Of a stretch of DNA of 64,000 nucleotides, positions 23,242 through 32,873 are shown piece after piece; the first letter of the stretch is position 1; each line of letters starts with the position of its first letter. The stretch covers positions 186,001 to 250,000 of the forward strand of contig CAUVYH020000013.1 in the NCBI GenBank assembly GCA_963556065.3. Reading direction: 5' to 3'. Origin of the DNA: JBAXTE01 sp963556065. Its GTDB lineage: Bacteria; Bacteroidota; Bacteroidia; Bacteroidales; WCHB1-69. Both the position numbers and the translations under genes were made by a program. The notes under the pieces are model-generated. The model ran no database searches and was not told the origin of the DNA. It was given only the letters and a program-made list of their open reading frames with translations.

Positions 23242-26200
23242 ATGAAAAAAAACGCTTTACTTTTATTTGCCGTGCTTTTATCCTCTCTATTAGGAGCACA
23301 AACAGAAGCACGTCTGCTTCGATTTCCCGCGCAATCGGGAAATAACGTTGTATTTACGTATGCCGGTGATCTTTATCAAGTTGACATTAAAGGAGGAACA
23401 GCTCGCAGGTTAACATCCGATCCAAACGGATATGAAATGTTTGCCCACTTTTCACCCGACGGAAAACAAATTGCCTTTACCGGACAATACGATGGCAACA
23501 CGGAAGTATATGTAATGCCTGCTCAAGGTGGAACCCCAAAAAGGCTCACTTACACCTCTACCTTAGGTCGTGATGACGTTTCGGACCGAATGGGGCCCAA
23601 CAACATCGTTATGGGCTGGAAAGATGACAACACCGTCATTTACCGATCACGGAAACAATCGTTTAACGATTTTAAGGGGCAACTTTTTACCGTAAATATC
23701 AATGGTGGGCTATCCGAAGAATTGCCGCTTCCCGCAGGTGGTTTTTGCAGCTACTCACCCGACAAAACAAAATTGGCCTATAATCAAATTTTTCGTGAAT
23801 TTCGTACATGGAAATATTATCGCGGAGGGATGGCTGATGACATCAGTGTTTACGATTTTGCAAATAAAACAACTACAAAAATTACGAAAAACAATGCTCA
23901 GGATATTTTTCCAATGTGGCACGGAGAAACTATTTATTACATTTCCGATCGCGACCGTATAATGAACCTTTTTGCTTACAACACAACTACAAAAGTGACT
24001 TCCAAAGTCACTGATTTTAATTTGTATGACATCAAATTTCCGACCTTAGGCGACAAGGGTATTGTTTTTGAAAATGGGGGATACATCTATCTTTTCGATT
24101 TTACAACCCAGAAAACTGAAAAGATCACAATAAGCATAAATGACGACTTAAGCTCTTCCCGTAAACAGTTGAAAGATGCTTCAAAAAATATCGGTTCATG
24201 GAGTCTTTCTCCCGATGGAAAGCGAATAACACTGGGTGCTCGCGGCGATATTTATACTGTTCCTGCAAAAAACGGAATTACCCGAAATCTCACTCAAACC
24301 TCAGGAGCACACGATCGAGATGTAAGTTGGTCTCCCGATGGCAAATATATTGCATTCGTGTCGGACATGAGCGGTGAAGACGAAATATATATCGTTGCCC
24401 AAGACGGAAACTCCAAACCGATACAAATCACAAAAAACAGCGACACTTACAAATACGGTCCCGAATGGTCGCCCGATAGTAAAAAGCTCCTTTGGGCGGA
24501 TAAAAAGTTACGACTACAATTTGTAGATATCAACAGCAAGAAAGTAACACTTGTAGATCAAAATCCAGACGGTGAACTCACTGACTTTTCATGGTCACCC
24601 GATAGCAAATGGATTGCCTATTCTAAACAAGAGTTAAACAAACAATCTAAAATTTGGGCATTTAACACCGAGAACAGTGCTATTAATGCCATCACCGATT
24701 ACTGGTACGATTGCACCTCTCCTGCGTTCAGCCCCGACGGAAAATACCTCTTTTTTGTCTCGAATCGCGATTTTAATCCTACATATAGTGCCACCGAATG
24801 GAATCACTCCTATTCGGATATGAGCAGAATATACTTTGTAACGCTAAAAAAAAGCACAAAAAACCCGCTAAAACCCGAAGCAGATGAAGTAAATATCACT
24901 ACTACCGATAACAAAGAAGCAAAATCTGAAAAAGATAAAACAAAAGATAAGAGTACCGATGTAAAAAGTATTGCAATTGCTGTTGATATCGATTTCGACG
25001 GCATTGAACAGCGTGTAGTCGATTTACCTATCGAAGCTGCAAATTATTGGAATCTCACGGCAACTAAGAACGCTCTTTATTACACGAAATATAAACAAAA
25101 TAAAGTATGCCTTAACCTGTTTGATTTTGAAGAAAAAAAAGAGACAAATCTGGGAAATTATGGAAGCTATCTAATCTCTTTCGATCGGAAGAAAATGGCT
25201 ATAAGCAATGGGAGCTATTACATTATCGACTTGCCGAAATCAAAAATAGATCTCAAAGAAGAGCTCAATTTATCAGGAATGAAAGTAATGACAGACCTCA
25301 CTTTAGAATGGAATCAGATATTCACCGAATCGTGGCGGCAAATGCGCGATTTCTTCTACGATCCGAATATGCATGGAGTAAATTGGAATAATATCAAACA
25401 AAAATACCAACCTTTAGTGTCACATGTGAACCAAAGGGCTGATTTAACCTATATCATCGGTGAAATGATCGGTGAATTAAACGTAGGACACGCCTACACC
25501 GGCGGAGGCGACAAACCGGCACCAAAACGCATAAAACTCGGGTTACTGGGCGCAAAACTTGCTCGCGATGCTTCCGGATATTACAAAATAATGTCGATCT
25601 ACCAAGGCGAAAATTGGACAAACAGTACACGTTCTCCACTCACAGAAGTAGGGGTAGATGCGAAAGTCGGAGACTATATTATTGCCATCGACGGGAAAGA
25701 AACAAGTTCTGTCAACGACATCTACGAGCTGCTAATAGACAAGGCAAACAAGGAAACGGAACTGACATTAAACGGCAAGCCCTCAGCCGAAGGATGCCGA
25801 AAAGTGTTAATTACACCAATCGATGACGAAAACGGACTCGTTTATTTAAATTGGGTGCGAAACAATATTGAAAAAGTAAACAAAGCGACCAACGGAGAAG
25901 TGGGTTATATTCACATTCCAGATATGGGAGTAGAAGGACTCAATGAATTTGTAAAGTACTTTTATCCCCAGCTCTCTAAAAAAGCACTTATTATCGACGA
26001 CAGAGGCAACGGCGGCGGCAACGTTTCTCCAATGATTATCGAACGTTTGAGCCGTAAACTGGCAATGATGCGTGTAGCACGAAATACAAATCCGTACCCG
26101 GGAGGAATAGCCATGCATATAGGTCCTAAAATATGCCTTATCGACCAATATTCAGCTTCCGACGGCGATTTATTCCCTTATCAATTTAAGTATTTTAAAC

Positions 26201-26502
26201 TTGGAAAACTGGTCGGTGTTCGAACATGGGGCGGTGTGGTTGGAATAAGAGGATCATTGCCATTCATCGATGGCGGAACTCTCTCAAAACCTGAATTTTC
26301 GCATTATGCTGCCGATGGCTCTAACTGGATTATTGAAGGAAACGGAGTAGAACCCGACGTTGAAGTGGTAAACGATCCGGCTAAAGAGTACGCAGGTGAA
26401 GATCAGCAATTAAATAAAGCAATTGAACTTATAATGGATGAGCTTAAAAATTATCCGAAAGATCTTCCCAAGGCCCCCATGTATCCTGATAAGTCGAAAT
26501 AA
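23242..26502 (+). CDS. Exported tricorn-type protease (S41)
   Basis: The 1086-residue protein has a signal peptide (NALLLFAVLLSSLLGAQ). Two propellers follow: TolB/WD-like repeats with FSPDGKQIAF, LSPDGKRITL, WSPDGKYIAF and WSPDSKWIAY in the first 550 residues. A low-complexity Lys/Asp-rich linker (about 545-575) is followed by the tricorn core, a PDZ domain near 770-860 (VGDYIIAIDGKE) and the C1/C2 catalytic domains. The Ser nucleophile is in SASDGD (about residue 970), and RGNGGGNVSPMIIERL is the oxyanion region. It degrades peptides or unfolded proteins, probably in the periplasm. A possible -7 box TATGTTTG lies at 23188-23195. Confidence 0.94.
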   Translation: MKKNALLLFAVLLSSLLGAQTEARLLRFPAQSGNNVVFTYAGDLYQVDIKGGTARRLTSDPNGYEMFAHFSPDGKQIAFTGQYDGNTEVYVMPAQGGTPKRLTYTSTLGRDDVSDRMGPNNIVMGWKDDNTVIYRSRKQSFNDFKGQLFTVNINGGLSEELPLPAGGFCSYSPDKTKLAYNQIFREFRTWKYYRGGMADDISVYDFANKTTTKITKNNAQDIFPMWHGETIYYISDRDRIMNLFAYNTTTKVTSKVTDFNLYDIKFPTLGDKGIVFENGGYIYLFDFTTQKTEKITISINDDLSSSRKQLKDASKNIGSWSLSPDGKRITLGARGDIYTVPAKNGITRNLTQTSGAHDRDVSWSPDGKYIAFVSDMSGEDEIYIVAQDGNSKPIQITKNSDTYKYGPEWSPDSKKLLWADKKLRLQFVDINSKKVTLVDQNPDGELTDFSWSPDSKWIAYSKQELNKQSKIWAFNTENSAINAITDYWYDCTSPAFSPDGKYLFFVSNRDFNPTYSATEWNHSYSDMSRIYFVTLKKSTKNPLKPEADEVNITTTDNKEAKSEKDKTKDKSTDVKSIAIAVDIDFDGIEQRVVDLPIEAANYWNLTATKNALYYTKYKQNKVCLNLFDFEEKKETNLGNYGSYLISFDRKKMAISNGSYYIIDLPKSKIDLKEELNLSGMKVMTDLTLEWNQIFTESWRQMRDFFYDPNMHGVNWNNIKQKYQPLVSHVNQRADLTYIIGEMIGELNVGHAYTGGGDKPAPKRIKLGLLGAKLARDASGYYKIMSIYQGENWTNSTRSPLTEVGVDAKVGDYIIAIDGKETSSVNDIYELLIDKANKETELTLNGKPSAEGCRKVLITPIDDENGLVYLNWVRNNIEKVNKATNGEVGYIHIPDMGVEGLNEFVKYFYPQLSKKALIIDDRGNGGGNVSPMIIERLSRKLAMMRVARNTNPYPGGIAMHIGPKICLIDQYSASDGDLFPYQFKYFKLGKLVGVRTWGGVVGIRGSLPFIDGGTLSKPEFSHYAADGSNWIIEGNGVEPDVEVVNDPAKEYAGEDQQLNKAIELIMDELKNYPKDLPKAPMYPDKSK

Positions 26503-26511
26503 AACATTGAT

Positions 26512-26578
26512 TAGCAAACAAGAAGAGCTCTCGAATGAGAGCTCTTCTTGTTTGCTATGCTTCGCCAAGCATAGCAAA
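26512..26578. repeat. Two overlapping inverted repeats
   Basis: A perfect 21-bp inverted repeat (arms 26512-26532 and 26537-26557, 4-nt loop GAAT) overlaps a perfect 12-bp one (arms 26551-26562 and 26567-26578, loop CGCC). The shared bases 26551-26557 mean the two hairpins exclude each other. No T run follows, so this is not a simple terminator. It lies between convergent genes. Confidence 0.8.
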
Positions 26579-26671
26579 AATAATATCAAAGAGTAAAAAG
26601 TAAAAATTTAGAATAAAAAAGGTTGCAATAAAGCAACCTCATTGGAATTAAATCTTGTTTGATAAGATGTG

Positions 26672-26745
26672 TGATTCCGGCGCGATTCGAACGCGCGACC
26701 CACAGCTTAGAAGGCTGTTGCTCTATCCAGCTGAGCTACGGAACC
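26672..26745 (-). tRNA. tRNA-Arg (anticodon TCT)
   Basis: A 74-nt cloverleaf: acceptor GGTTCCG with CGGAATC (one G-T), anticodon loop CTTCTAA, T arm GCGCGTTCGAATCGCGC, discriminator A. It is in the same orientation as argS, some 320 nt downstream of it. Confidence 0.95.
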
Positions 26746-26758
26746 TCATAAAAAAAAG

Positions 26759-26833
26759 TCGGGGTAGCAGGATTCGAACCTGCGACCCCCTGCTCCCAAA
26801 GCAGGTACGCTAGCCGGACTGCGCTATACCCCG
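26759..26833 (-). tRNA. tRNA-Pro (anticodon TGG)
   Basis: A 75-nt cloverleaf: acceptor CGGGGTA with TACCCCG, anticodon loop TTTGGGA, T arm GCAGGTTCGAATCCTGC, discriminator A. It sits 13 nt from tRNA-Arg in a three-tRNA cluster. Confidence 0.96.
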
Positions 26834-26863
26834 AGTATTTTTATGTGAAATTGAATAAAATGG

Positions 26864-26950
26864 CGGAGAAAGGGGGATTCGAACCCCCGGTACCCTTACG
26901 AATACGACAGTTTAGCAAACTGTTGGTTTCAGCCACTCACCCATCTCTCC
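26864..26950 (-). tRNA. tRNA-Ser (anticodon GCT)
   Basis: An 87-nt class II tRNA: acceptor GGAGAGA with TTTCTCC, anticodon loop TTGCTAA, a long variable arm (CGTATTCGTAAGGGTACC), T arm GGGGGTTCGAATCCCCC, discriminator G as needed for seryl-tRNA synthetase. Confidence 0.96.
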
Positions 26951-27063
26951 AGATATTCAACTTATTTAGCTTTTCAATTAACGTGGGTGCAAAATTATGC
27001 TTTTTATTTCGATTCACCAAATAAATTTCACAAATATTTTTTATTCCACTGACAGCTAATTTA

Positions 27064-28860
27064 TTACATTTTGCTTGGCACCTCTATTCCTAATAAATTC
27101 ATGCCGTTTTTAATTGTTATTCGAGCGAGCTGCGATATAGCTAACCGCACATTACGTTTACTTTCATCTGTTTCTTTTAATATCGGTTTCTCCTGATAAA
27201 AACTATTGTACAGTTTCACCAGTTCAAATATATAATTTGCTACCAAAGCCGGACTATAATTTGAGGCCGCCTCATGAATTGTTGCAGCAAACTCGTGCAA
27301 TTGTTTAATGATTTCCAGCTCAGCCTTTTCTAAGTCTTTCGGAAATTTCATCGATTGAAAAGCAGAAGCCTCCACGCCGGATTTTTCGAGCAACGAACAA
27401 ATTCGGGCATGGGTATATTGAATAAACGGAGCTGTATTCCCCGTTAAATCAATAGATTGTTCGGGATTAAACATCATATTTTTCTTGGGATCCACCTTTA
27501 ATATAAAGTACTTCAATGCACCCAATCCAATCATATTGAACAACTCCATTGCTTCTGCTTCCGAGAACTGTTCTATTTTGCCCTTTTCCGTAGTCTGCAC
27601 CTTCGCTTCTTCAACCATCTCTTTCATCAGATCATCGGCATCCACAACCGTTCCTTCTCTCGACTTCATTTTCCCTGACGGAAGTTCCACCATTCCATAC
27701 GAGAGATGATGAATTCCTCCAGCCCAATCAAAACCTAATTTCTTATGCAGAATCAAACTCAAGACTTCAAAATGATAGTTTTGCTCGTTTCCCACAACGT
27801 AAATCATTTTATCGGGAGCAAAATCCTCGTAACGCAAGCAAGCTGTCCCTATATCCTGAGTCATATACACAGAGGTTCCATCGCCACGAAGTAATAATTT
27901 TTCATCTAATCCTTCTTCCGTTAAATCCACCCATACAGAACCATCCTCCTTGCGATAGAAAACATTTTTTTCCATTCCCTCACTTACCAGCAACTTCCCA
28001 CGAGTATAGGTATTTGATTCGTAATATACCTTATCGAAAGAAATTCCCATTGTATTATACGTCTTATCAAACCCATCATATACCCAAGAATTGAGGAGGT
28101 TCCATACTCTGCGAGTTTCCAAATCATTTTGTTCCCACTTCAGTAACATGTCCTGAGCTTCGAGAAGTAACGGGGCTTGTTTTTCGGCTATCTCCTTTTC
28201 CACTCCATTCGCAACCATTTCCAAAACTTGTTCTTTATATTTCTGATCGAATAATACATAATATTTTCCAATCAAGTGATCGCCCTTCAATCCCGATGAT
28301 TCAGGAGTTTCCCCATTTCCCCACCGTAACCATGCCAGCATAGATTTACAAATATGAATTCCACGGTCGTTAATTAAATTCACCTTTATCACCTCAAAAC
28401 CATCTGCTTTTAATATTTCTGCAACTGCGTGCCCCAAAAGATTATTTCTAACATGGCCTAAGTGAAGCGGTTTATTCGTATTCGGTGATGAAAATTCAAT
28501 TACAACCCTTTCTTTATCAGGTATTAAAGTTAATCCGAAAGACGGTGTTGAACAATTGTCAACGGTAAAATCGAGCCAATATGCAGAAGATATTGTAAGA
28601 TTCAAAAAACCTTTGATTACATTAAAATCGATAACATGGTCCACATTTTGAATAAGAAAAGTGCCTAACTCTTGAGCGACAGCATCGGGACTCTTTTTTA
28701 CGATTGAAGCAAAAGTGAAACAAACGATTGTAAAATCACCTTCAAATTCGGTTTTTGTTTTTTGAATTACAATTTTTTCTGTGGGAACATTGATTCGGTA
28801 ACCGGAAGAAAAATAGTTTACAATAGTTTGCTGGATGGAATTCAATATCGTGTTGCTCAT
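27064..28860 (-). CDS. argS: Arginyl-tRNA synthetase
   Basis: This enzyme charges tRNA-Arg. The start is set at 28860 (MSNTILN), because an upstream in-frame ATG at 28878 lies on the probable -7 box. The resulting 598 residues are normal. Visible are the N-terminal additional domain, the class I HIGH-like motif HLGHVRNN (about residue 132) with SSPNTNKPLHLGH before it, KMKSREG (KMSKS equivalent, about 397) and the C-terminal anticodon-binding helix bundle ending LLGIEVPSKM. A tRNA-Arg gene lies in the cluster downstream. Confidence 0.96.
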   Translation of the reverse strand: MSNTILNSIQQTIVNYFSSGYRINVPTEKIVIQKTKTEFEGDFTIVCFTFASIVKKSPDAVAQELGTFLIQNVDHVIDFNVIKGFLNLTISSAYWLDFTVDNCSTPSFGLTLIPDKERVVIEFSSPNTNKPLHLGHVRNNLLGHAVAEILKADGFEVIKVNLINDRGIHICKSMLAWLRWGNGETPESSGLKGDHLIGKYYVLFDQKYKEQVLEMVANGVEKEIAEKQAPLLLEAQDMLLKWEQNDLETRRVWNLLNSWVYDGFDKTYNTMGISFDKVYYESNTYTRGKLLVSEGMEKNVFYRKEDGSVWVDLTEEGLDEKLLLRGDGTSVYMTQDIGTACLRYEDFAPDKMIYVVGNEQNYHFEVLSLILHKKLGFDWAGGIHHLSYGMVELPSGKMKSREGTVVDADDLMKEMVEEAKVQTTEKGKIEQFSEAEAMELFNMIGLGALKYFILKVDPKKNMMFNPEQSIDLTGNTAPFIQYTHARICSLLEKSGVEASAFQSMKFPKDLEKAELEIIKQLHEFAATIHEAASNYSPALVANYIFELVKLYNSFYQEKPILKETDESKRNVRLAISQLARITIKNGMNLLGIEVPSKM

Positions 28861-28875
28861 ATTTTGTTTTTTTTG

Positions 28876-28907
28876 CAAAATTACAACTTTATTGCGCCTC
28901 CGCCAAG
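28876..28907 (-). promoter_or_regulatory. Promoter of argS
   Basis: On the minus strand CTTG (28907-28904), 20 nt, TAATTTTG (28883-28876). The start site would be about 10 nt before the ATG at 28860, giving a very short leader. Confidence 0.55.
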
Positions 28908-29063
28908 TATAAAAAGCTACATCGTTTGAGAAATAGCTTTATTTATCTTGCAGCATGCTTCCCGTAATCCATTGGTTATTTCTTTTTTATTATTAAACAT
29001 CAAAAATAATACACTTGAATATCAATACATTAAACTTTATTATGAATAAAATAACAAATAAAA

Positions 29064-29094
29064 CTTGTTTGGTATTTTTAAAATAATAATTTTG
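29064..29094 (+). promoter_or_regulatory. Promoter of the COG2403 gene
   Basis: CTTG at 29064-29067, 19 nt, TAATTTTG at 29087-29094, ending 42 nt before the ATG at 29137. Confidence 0.55.
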
Positions 29095-29136
29095 CAGCAT
29101 AAAATACTAAACAAACTTAAATAAAAACATTAAACA

Positions 29137-30498
29137 ATGAAAAAAAGAGTAATCATTATTGGTGCAGCAGGTCGTGATTTTCACAACTTCAACACCTATT
29201 TCAGAGGAAATGCAAACTATGATGTTATTGCTTTTACAGCTGCTCAAATTCCAGACATCGATGGAAGAAAATACCCGAAAGAATTATGTGGTGACTTATA
29301 CCCAGAAGGAATTCCAATCTATGCAGAAGCAGAACTACCTGAATTAATTAAAAAACACAACATTGATATATGCGTATTTGCTTACAGTGATGTACCTTAT
29401 CCACGTGTAATGAACATCAGTGCAATTGTAAATTCTGCCGGTGCCGACTTTATGTTACTAGGACCAAAAGACACTCAAATAAAATCAACCAAACCTTTAA
29501 TCGCAGTATGTGCTACCCGTACAGGTTGTGGTAAAAGCCAAACCTCACGCCGTATTATCGAAATATTGGTAAAACAAGGTTTAAGAGTAGTTGCTGTTCG
29601 TCACCCGATGCCTTATGGCGATTTAGTAAAACAAAAAGTTCAACGCTTTGCAACTGTTGAAGATTTGAAAAAACACGAATGCACCATTGAAGAAATGGAA
29701 GAATACGAACCACACGTAGTTTCAAAACGTAATGTTATTTATGCCGGTGTTGATTATGAAGCCATTTTACGTGCTGCAGAAGTTGATCCGGACGGATGTG
29801 ACGTTGTTCTTTGGGACGGTGGAAACAATGACTTCTCATTCTACAAACCAGATTTATTGGTAGGTGTTGCCGATCCATTGCGTCCGGGTGCCGAAGTTGG
29901 ATATTATCCTGGTGAAGTTGTTGCCCGCATGTCAGACGTTATTGTTATCAATAAAATCGACTCTGCATCTTTAGAAAACATCAATACAGTAAGAGCCAAC
30001 ATCGCTAGAATCAATCCTAATGCTACCGTAATTGACGGAGCTTCTTATTTAACTGTTGACAAACCGGAACTTATCCGTGGAAAACGAGTATTGGTTGTTG
30101 AAGATGGTCCAACCCTTACTCACGGTGAAATGAAAATCGGTGCCGGTACGGTTGCTGCTCAAAAATACGGTGCTGCTGAATTAGTAGATCCAAGACCCTA
30201 TACTGTAGGTAAATTATCGGAAACTTTTAAAATTTATCCTAACATCGGCACACTACTTCCTGCAATGGGATATGGCGAACAACAGGTAAAAGACTTGGAA
30301 GCTACTATTGCCAACACTCCTTGCGATGCTGTTGTAATTGCAACTCCTATTGACTTGAAACGAATTATTAAAATTGACAAACCAACTGTAAAGGTTGAAT
30401 ATGAACTGCAAGAAATCGGATACCCGAATTTGGAACAAGTTCTCGATGATTTCCTTAAGAAACACAATTTAGTCAAAAAAGGCTGCAGCTGCTGCTAA
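29137..30498 (+). CDS. COG2403 P-loop protein, related to cyclic 2,3-diphosphoglycerate synthetase
   Basis: This 453-residue protein belongs to the family of the archaeal cyclic 2,3-diphosphoglycerate synthetase; bacterial members are usually labelled GTPase and have no proven role. The N-terminus (RVIIIGAAGRDFHNFN) is Rossmann-like. A P-loop-like CATRTGCGKSQTSRRI lies at about residues 125-140, WDGGNNDFSFYKPDLLVGVADP near 228 is a family signature, and NKIDSAS near 271 resembles a nucleotide-base-binding NKxD. The C-terminus ends in CSCC, a possible metal or redox site. Codon choice looks strongly biased (few rare codons), suggesting high expression. It has its own promoter and terminator, so it is monocistronic. 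Confidence 0.8.
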   Translation: MKKRVIIIGAAGRDFHNFNTYFRGNANYDVIAFTAAQIPDIDGRKYPKELCGDLYPEGIPIYAEAELPELIKKHNIDICVFAYSDVPYPRVMNISAIVNSAGADFMLLGPKDTQIKSTKPLIAVCATRTGCGKSQTSRRIIEILVKQGLRVVAVRHPMPYGDLVKQKVQRFATVEDLKKHECTIEEMEEYEPHVVSKRNVIYAGVDYEAILRAAEVDPDGCDVVLWDGGNNDFSFYKPDLLVGVADPLRPGAEVGYYPGEVVARMSDVIVINKIDSASLENINTVRANIARINPNATVIDGASYLTVDKPELIRGKRVLVVEDGPTLTHGEMKIGAGTVAAQKYGAAELVDPRPYTVGKLSETFKIYPNIGTLLPAMGYGEQQVKDLEATIANTPCDAVVIATPIDLKRIIKIDKPTVKVEYELQEIGYPNLEQVLDDFLKKHNLVKKGCSCC

Positions 30499-30507
30499 TC
30501 TATTATA

Positions 30508-30534
30508 GGCGACCACAATGGTCGCCTTTTTTTT
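30508..30534 (+). terminator. Terminator after the COG2403 gene
   Basis: GGCGACCA, loop CAA, TGGTCGCC, then eight T: a strong rho-independent terminator. Confidence 0.92.
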
Positions 30535-30588
30535 GAACATTATTTCAGTAAATCAGTTTAACCAGCAATAAAAACAAAGTCACACAGA

Positions 30589-31497
30589 ATGAAAAATCGA
30601 AGTTTAATTTCAATTACCGACTACAGCAAAGAGGAATACATTAAAATTCTCAACCTTGCGGAAAAATTTGAAAAAAACCCCGTTCAGAAAATTGCAGATG
30701 GCAAAATTATCGCCACACTTTTTTTTGAGCCATCTACGCGTACACGATTGAGCTTTGAAAGTGCATCCAACAAATTAGGCGCAAAGATCATCGGGTTTAG
30801 CGAAGCATCCAATTCCTCTGTTTCAAAAGGGGAAACGTTAGCAGACACCATCAAAACCGTTGCCAATTATAGTGATTTGATTGTGATGAGACATCCTATC
30901 GAAGGTTCGGCCCGATATGCCAGCGAAGTTTCTCATGTTCCGATCATTAATGCCGGCGACGGCGCAAACCAGCATCCTACCCAATGTTTACTCGATCTTT
31001 TCACAATTCGGCAAACGCAAGGAACTCTCGACAATTTGAATATAGCTTTAGTGGGTGACCTGAAATACGGACGCACCGTTCACTCATTGGTAGAAGCCAT
31101 GTGTAAATTTAATGCTACCTTTCATCTGGTCTCCCCTGATGAATTAAAATTACCCAGAGCCGTAAAAGCACATATCAAAGAGCACAATCTGGAGTATTTT
31201 CAGTATAATGATATGATGGAGGTTATGGACAAAGTGGATATTCTGTATATGACCCGTATCCAACGTGAACGCTTTCAGGATCAGCTCGAATACGAACGCG
31301 TGAAAAACATCTTTGTCCTCAATAACAGTATGCTCGAAAATTCAAAACCAAATCTAAAAATTCTTCACCCACTTCCTCGCGTAAACGAAATTTCTACCGA
31401 CGTTGACTCCAATCCTAAAGCATACTATTTTGAACAAGCGCTCAATGGTGTTTACGTCCGTCAAGCTCTGATTGCCACAATATTAGGTTTAGTATAA
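30589..31497 (+). CDS. pyrB: Aspartate carbamoyltransferase, catalytic chain
   Basis: It condenses carbamoyl phosphate and aspartate, the committed step of pyrimidine synthesis. It has 302 residues. Carbamoyl-phosphate-binding FEPSTRTRLSFESA is near residue 46, with SKGETLADTI, RHPIEGSARYA, GDGANQHPTQCLLDL, GDLKYGRTVHSL and HPLPRVNEI following. The downstream regulatory chain gene shows that this is the PyrB/PyrI allosteric holoenzyme type. Confidence 0.97.
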   Translation: MKNRSLISITDYSKEEYIKILNLAEKFEKNPVQKIADGKIIATLFFEPSTRTRLSFESASNKLGAKIIGFSEASNSSVSKGETLADTIKTVANYSDLIVMRHPIEGSARYASEVSHVPIINAGDGANQHPTQCLLDLFTIRQTQGTLDNLNIALVGDLKYGRTVHSLVEAMCKFNATFHLVSPDELKLPRAVKAHIKEHNLEYFQYNDMMEVMDKVDILYMTRIQRERFQDQLEYERVKNIFVLNNSMLENSKPNLKILHPLPRVNEISTDVDSNPKAYYFEQALNGVYVRQALIATILGLV

Positions 31498-31518
31498 ATT
31501 TAAAATACAGATAAAAAA

Positions 31519-31989
31519 ATGAGTCAGGAAAATCGCAAAGAATTAATCGTATCCGCTATAAAAAACGGAACTGTAATCGACCATATCCCATCCGACAAAG
31601 TATTTAAAGTAGTACGAATTCTAAATCTGGAAACGGCAAAACAACAAATACTTTTTGGAATAAATCTGGACAGCAAAAAATATGGGAAAAAGGGAATCAT
31701 TAAAGTTCAGGATAAGTATTTTGAAATGGACGAAATCAACAAAATAGCATTGGTGGCTCCTACGGCAACAATTATAGTAATTCGTAACTTTGAAGTCGTT
31801 GAAAAGTATCAGGTAACTATACCCCAATCAATTACAGGGATAACCAAATGCTTCAACCCAAAATGCATCACCAATTTCGAGCCGGTTACCACTAAATTTG
31901 ATGTAATCACCGATGAAAACAATGATGTAAATCTGGTTTGTCATTATTGCGAAAAAATCACGAAGAAAGAACATATTCAATTTTTATAA
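31519..31989 (+). CDS. pyrI: Aspartate carbamoyltransferase, regulatory chain
   Basis: The 156-residue regulatory chain binds nucleotides (CTP/ATP) and docks to PyrB through a zinc domain. The zinc ligands are visible as Cys 111, 116, 141 and 144 (CFNPKC and CHYC). NGTVIDHIPSDK at about residue 13 is the nucleotide-binding start of the family. It begins 21 nt after pyrB and a terminator follows. Confidence 0.96.
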   Translation: MSQENRKELIVSAIKNGTVIDHIPSDKVFKVVRILNLETAKQQILFGINLDSKKYGKKGIIKVQDKYFEMDEINKIALVAPTATIIVIRNFEVVEKYQVTIPQSITGITKCFNPKCITNFEPVTTKFDVITDENNDVNLVCHYCEKITKKEHIQFL

Positions 31990-32003
31990 TCATCACCTAA
32001 TCA

Positions 32004-32055
32004 AACAGCACAGTCTATAAAGAATTCTTCTCTCTATTGATTGTGCTGTTTTTTT
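32004..32055 (+). terminator. Terminator after pyrBI
   Basis: AACAGCACA pairs with TGTGCTGTT across a 29-nt loop, followed by a T run. Confidence 0.7.
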
Positions 32056-32099
32056 AAACATTTTCCCTACTTTTTTCGTTATGTTCGAAAATATAAATT

Positions 32100-32873
32100 A
32101 TGTTAGTTCTATTATCGCCTGCAAAGACAATGGATTTTTCCCCCATAAATTTGCCAATTCAGGGTACTACGCCAGAATTCATTCAGCAGACACTATATCT
32201 TATACGACAGGCAAAACAATGGTCGGTTGAAGATATTTCCAAAATCATGGGAGTTAGTAAATCATTGGCCCAAATCAACTTCGAGCGCTTCCAATCGTTC
32301 TCTTCAATCACCTCTGAAAAAAACTCGAAACCTGCTATTCTTGCATATAATGGAGATGCGTATCAAGGACTGGATGCGAAAAACATGAGCTTTAAGTCCC
32401 TACAATATAGCAATACGCATCTGCGTATTTTTTCAGGACTATATGGAATATTGCAACCTTTTGATCTTATTCAGCCCTATCGTTTCGAAATGGGGATTCA
32501 ATTTAAAGCAGGACATTCTCACGATTTGTATCATTTCTGGCAAGAAATAGTAACCCAGTCCATTGAAAATCAACTAAATATACTCAACACCGACATTATC
32601 GTAAATTTAGCATCGGCAGAATACTCCAAAACCATTGATTTTAACAAAATGAATGTTCGAGTTATCTCTCCTTCATTCTATAATCTGAATAATGGCAAAT
32701 ATAAAACGGTAAGTTTTTGGATAAAAAAAGCTAGAGGAATGATGACCCGATTTATCATGAATCACGAAATAACAAATCCTGACGATTTAATGGGATTTGA
32801 CGAAAAATATTGCTACAAGCAAACCGGAAATTCTCACATCGAAAACAAACCGCTCTTTATTTCGGAGTTTTAA
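32100..32873 (+). CDS. yaaA: YaaA family peroxide-stress protein (DUF328)
   Basis: A 257-residue YaaA protein; in E. coli it lowers intracellular iron during peroxide stress and binds DNA. Family motifs are LLSPAKTMDF at the N-terminus, LAYNGDAYQGLDA, RIFSGLYGILQPFDLIQPYR (about residues 115-134), NLASAEYSK and FWIKKARGMMTRFI. Normal length. Its 3' end overlaps the convergent barrel gene by 17 nt. Confidence 0.95.
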   Translation: MLVLLSPAKTMDFSPINLPIQGTTPEFIQQTLYLIRQAKQWSVEDISKIMGVSKSLAQINFERFQSFSSITSEKNSKPAILAYNGDAYQGLDAKNMSFKSLQYSNTHLRIFSGLYGILQPFDLIQPYRFEMGIQFKAGHSHDLYHFWQEIVTQSIENQLNILNTDIIVNLASAEYSKTIDFNKMNVRVISPSFYNLNNGKYKTVSFWIKKARGMMTRFIMNHEITNPDDLMGFDEKYCYKQTGNSHIENKPLFISEF

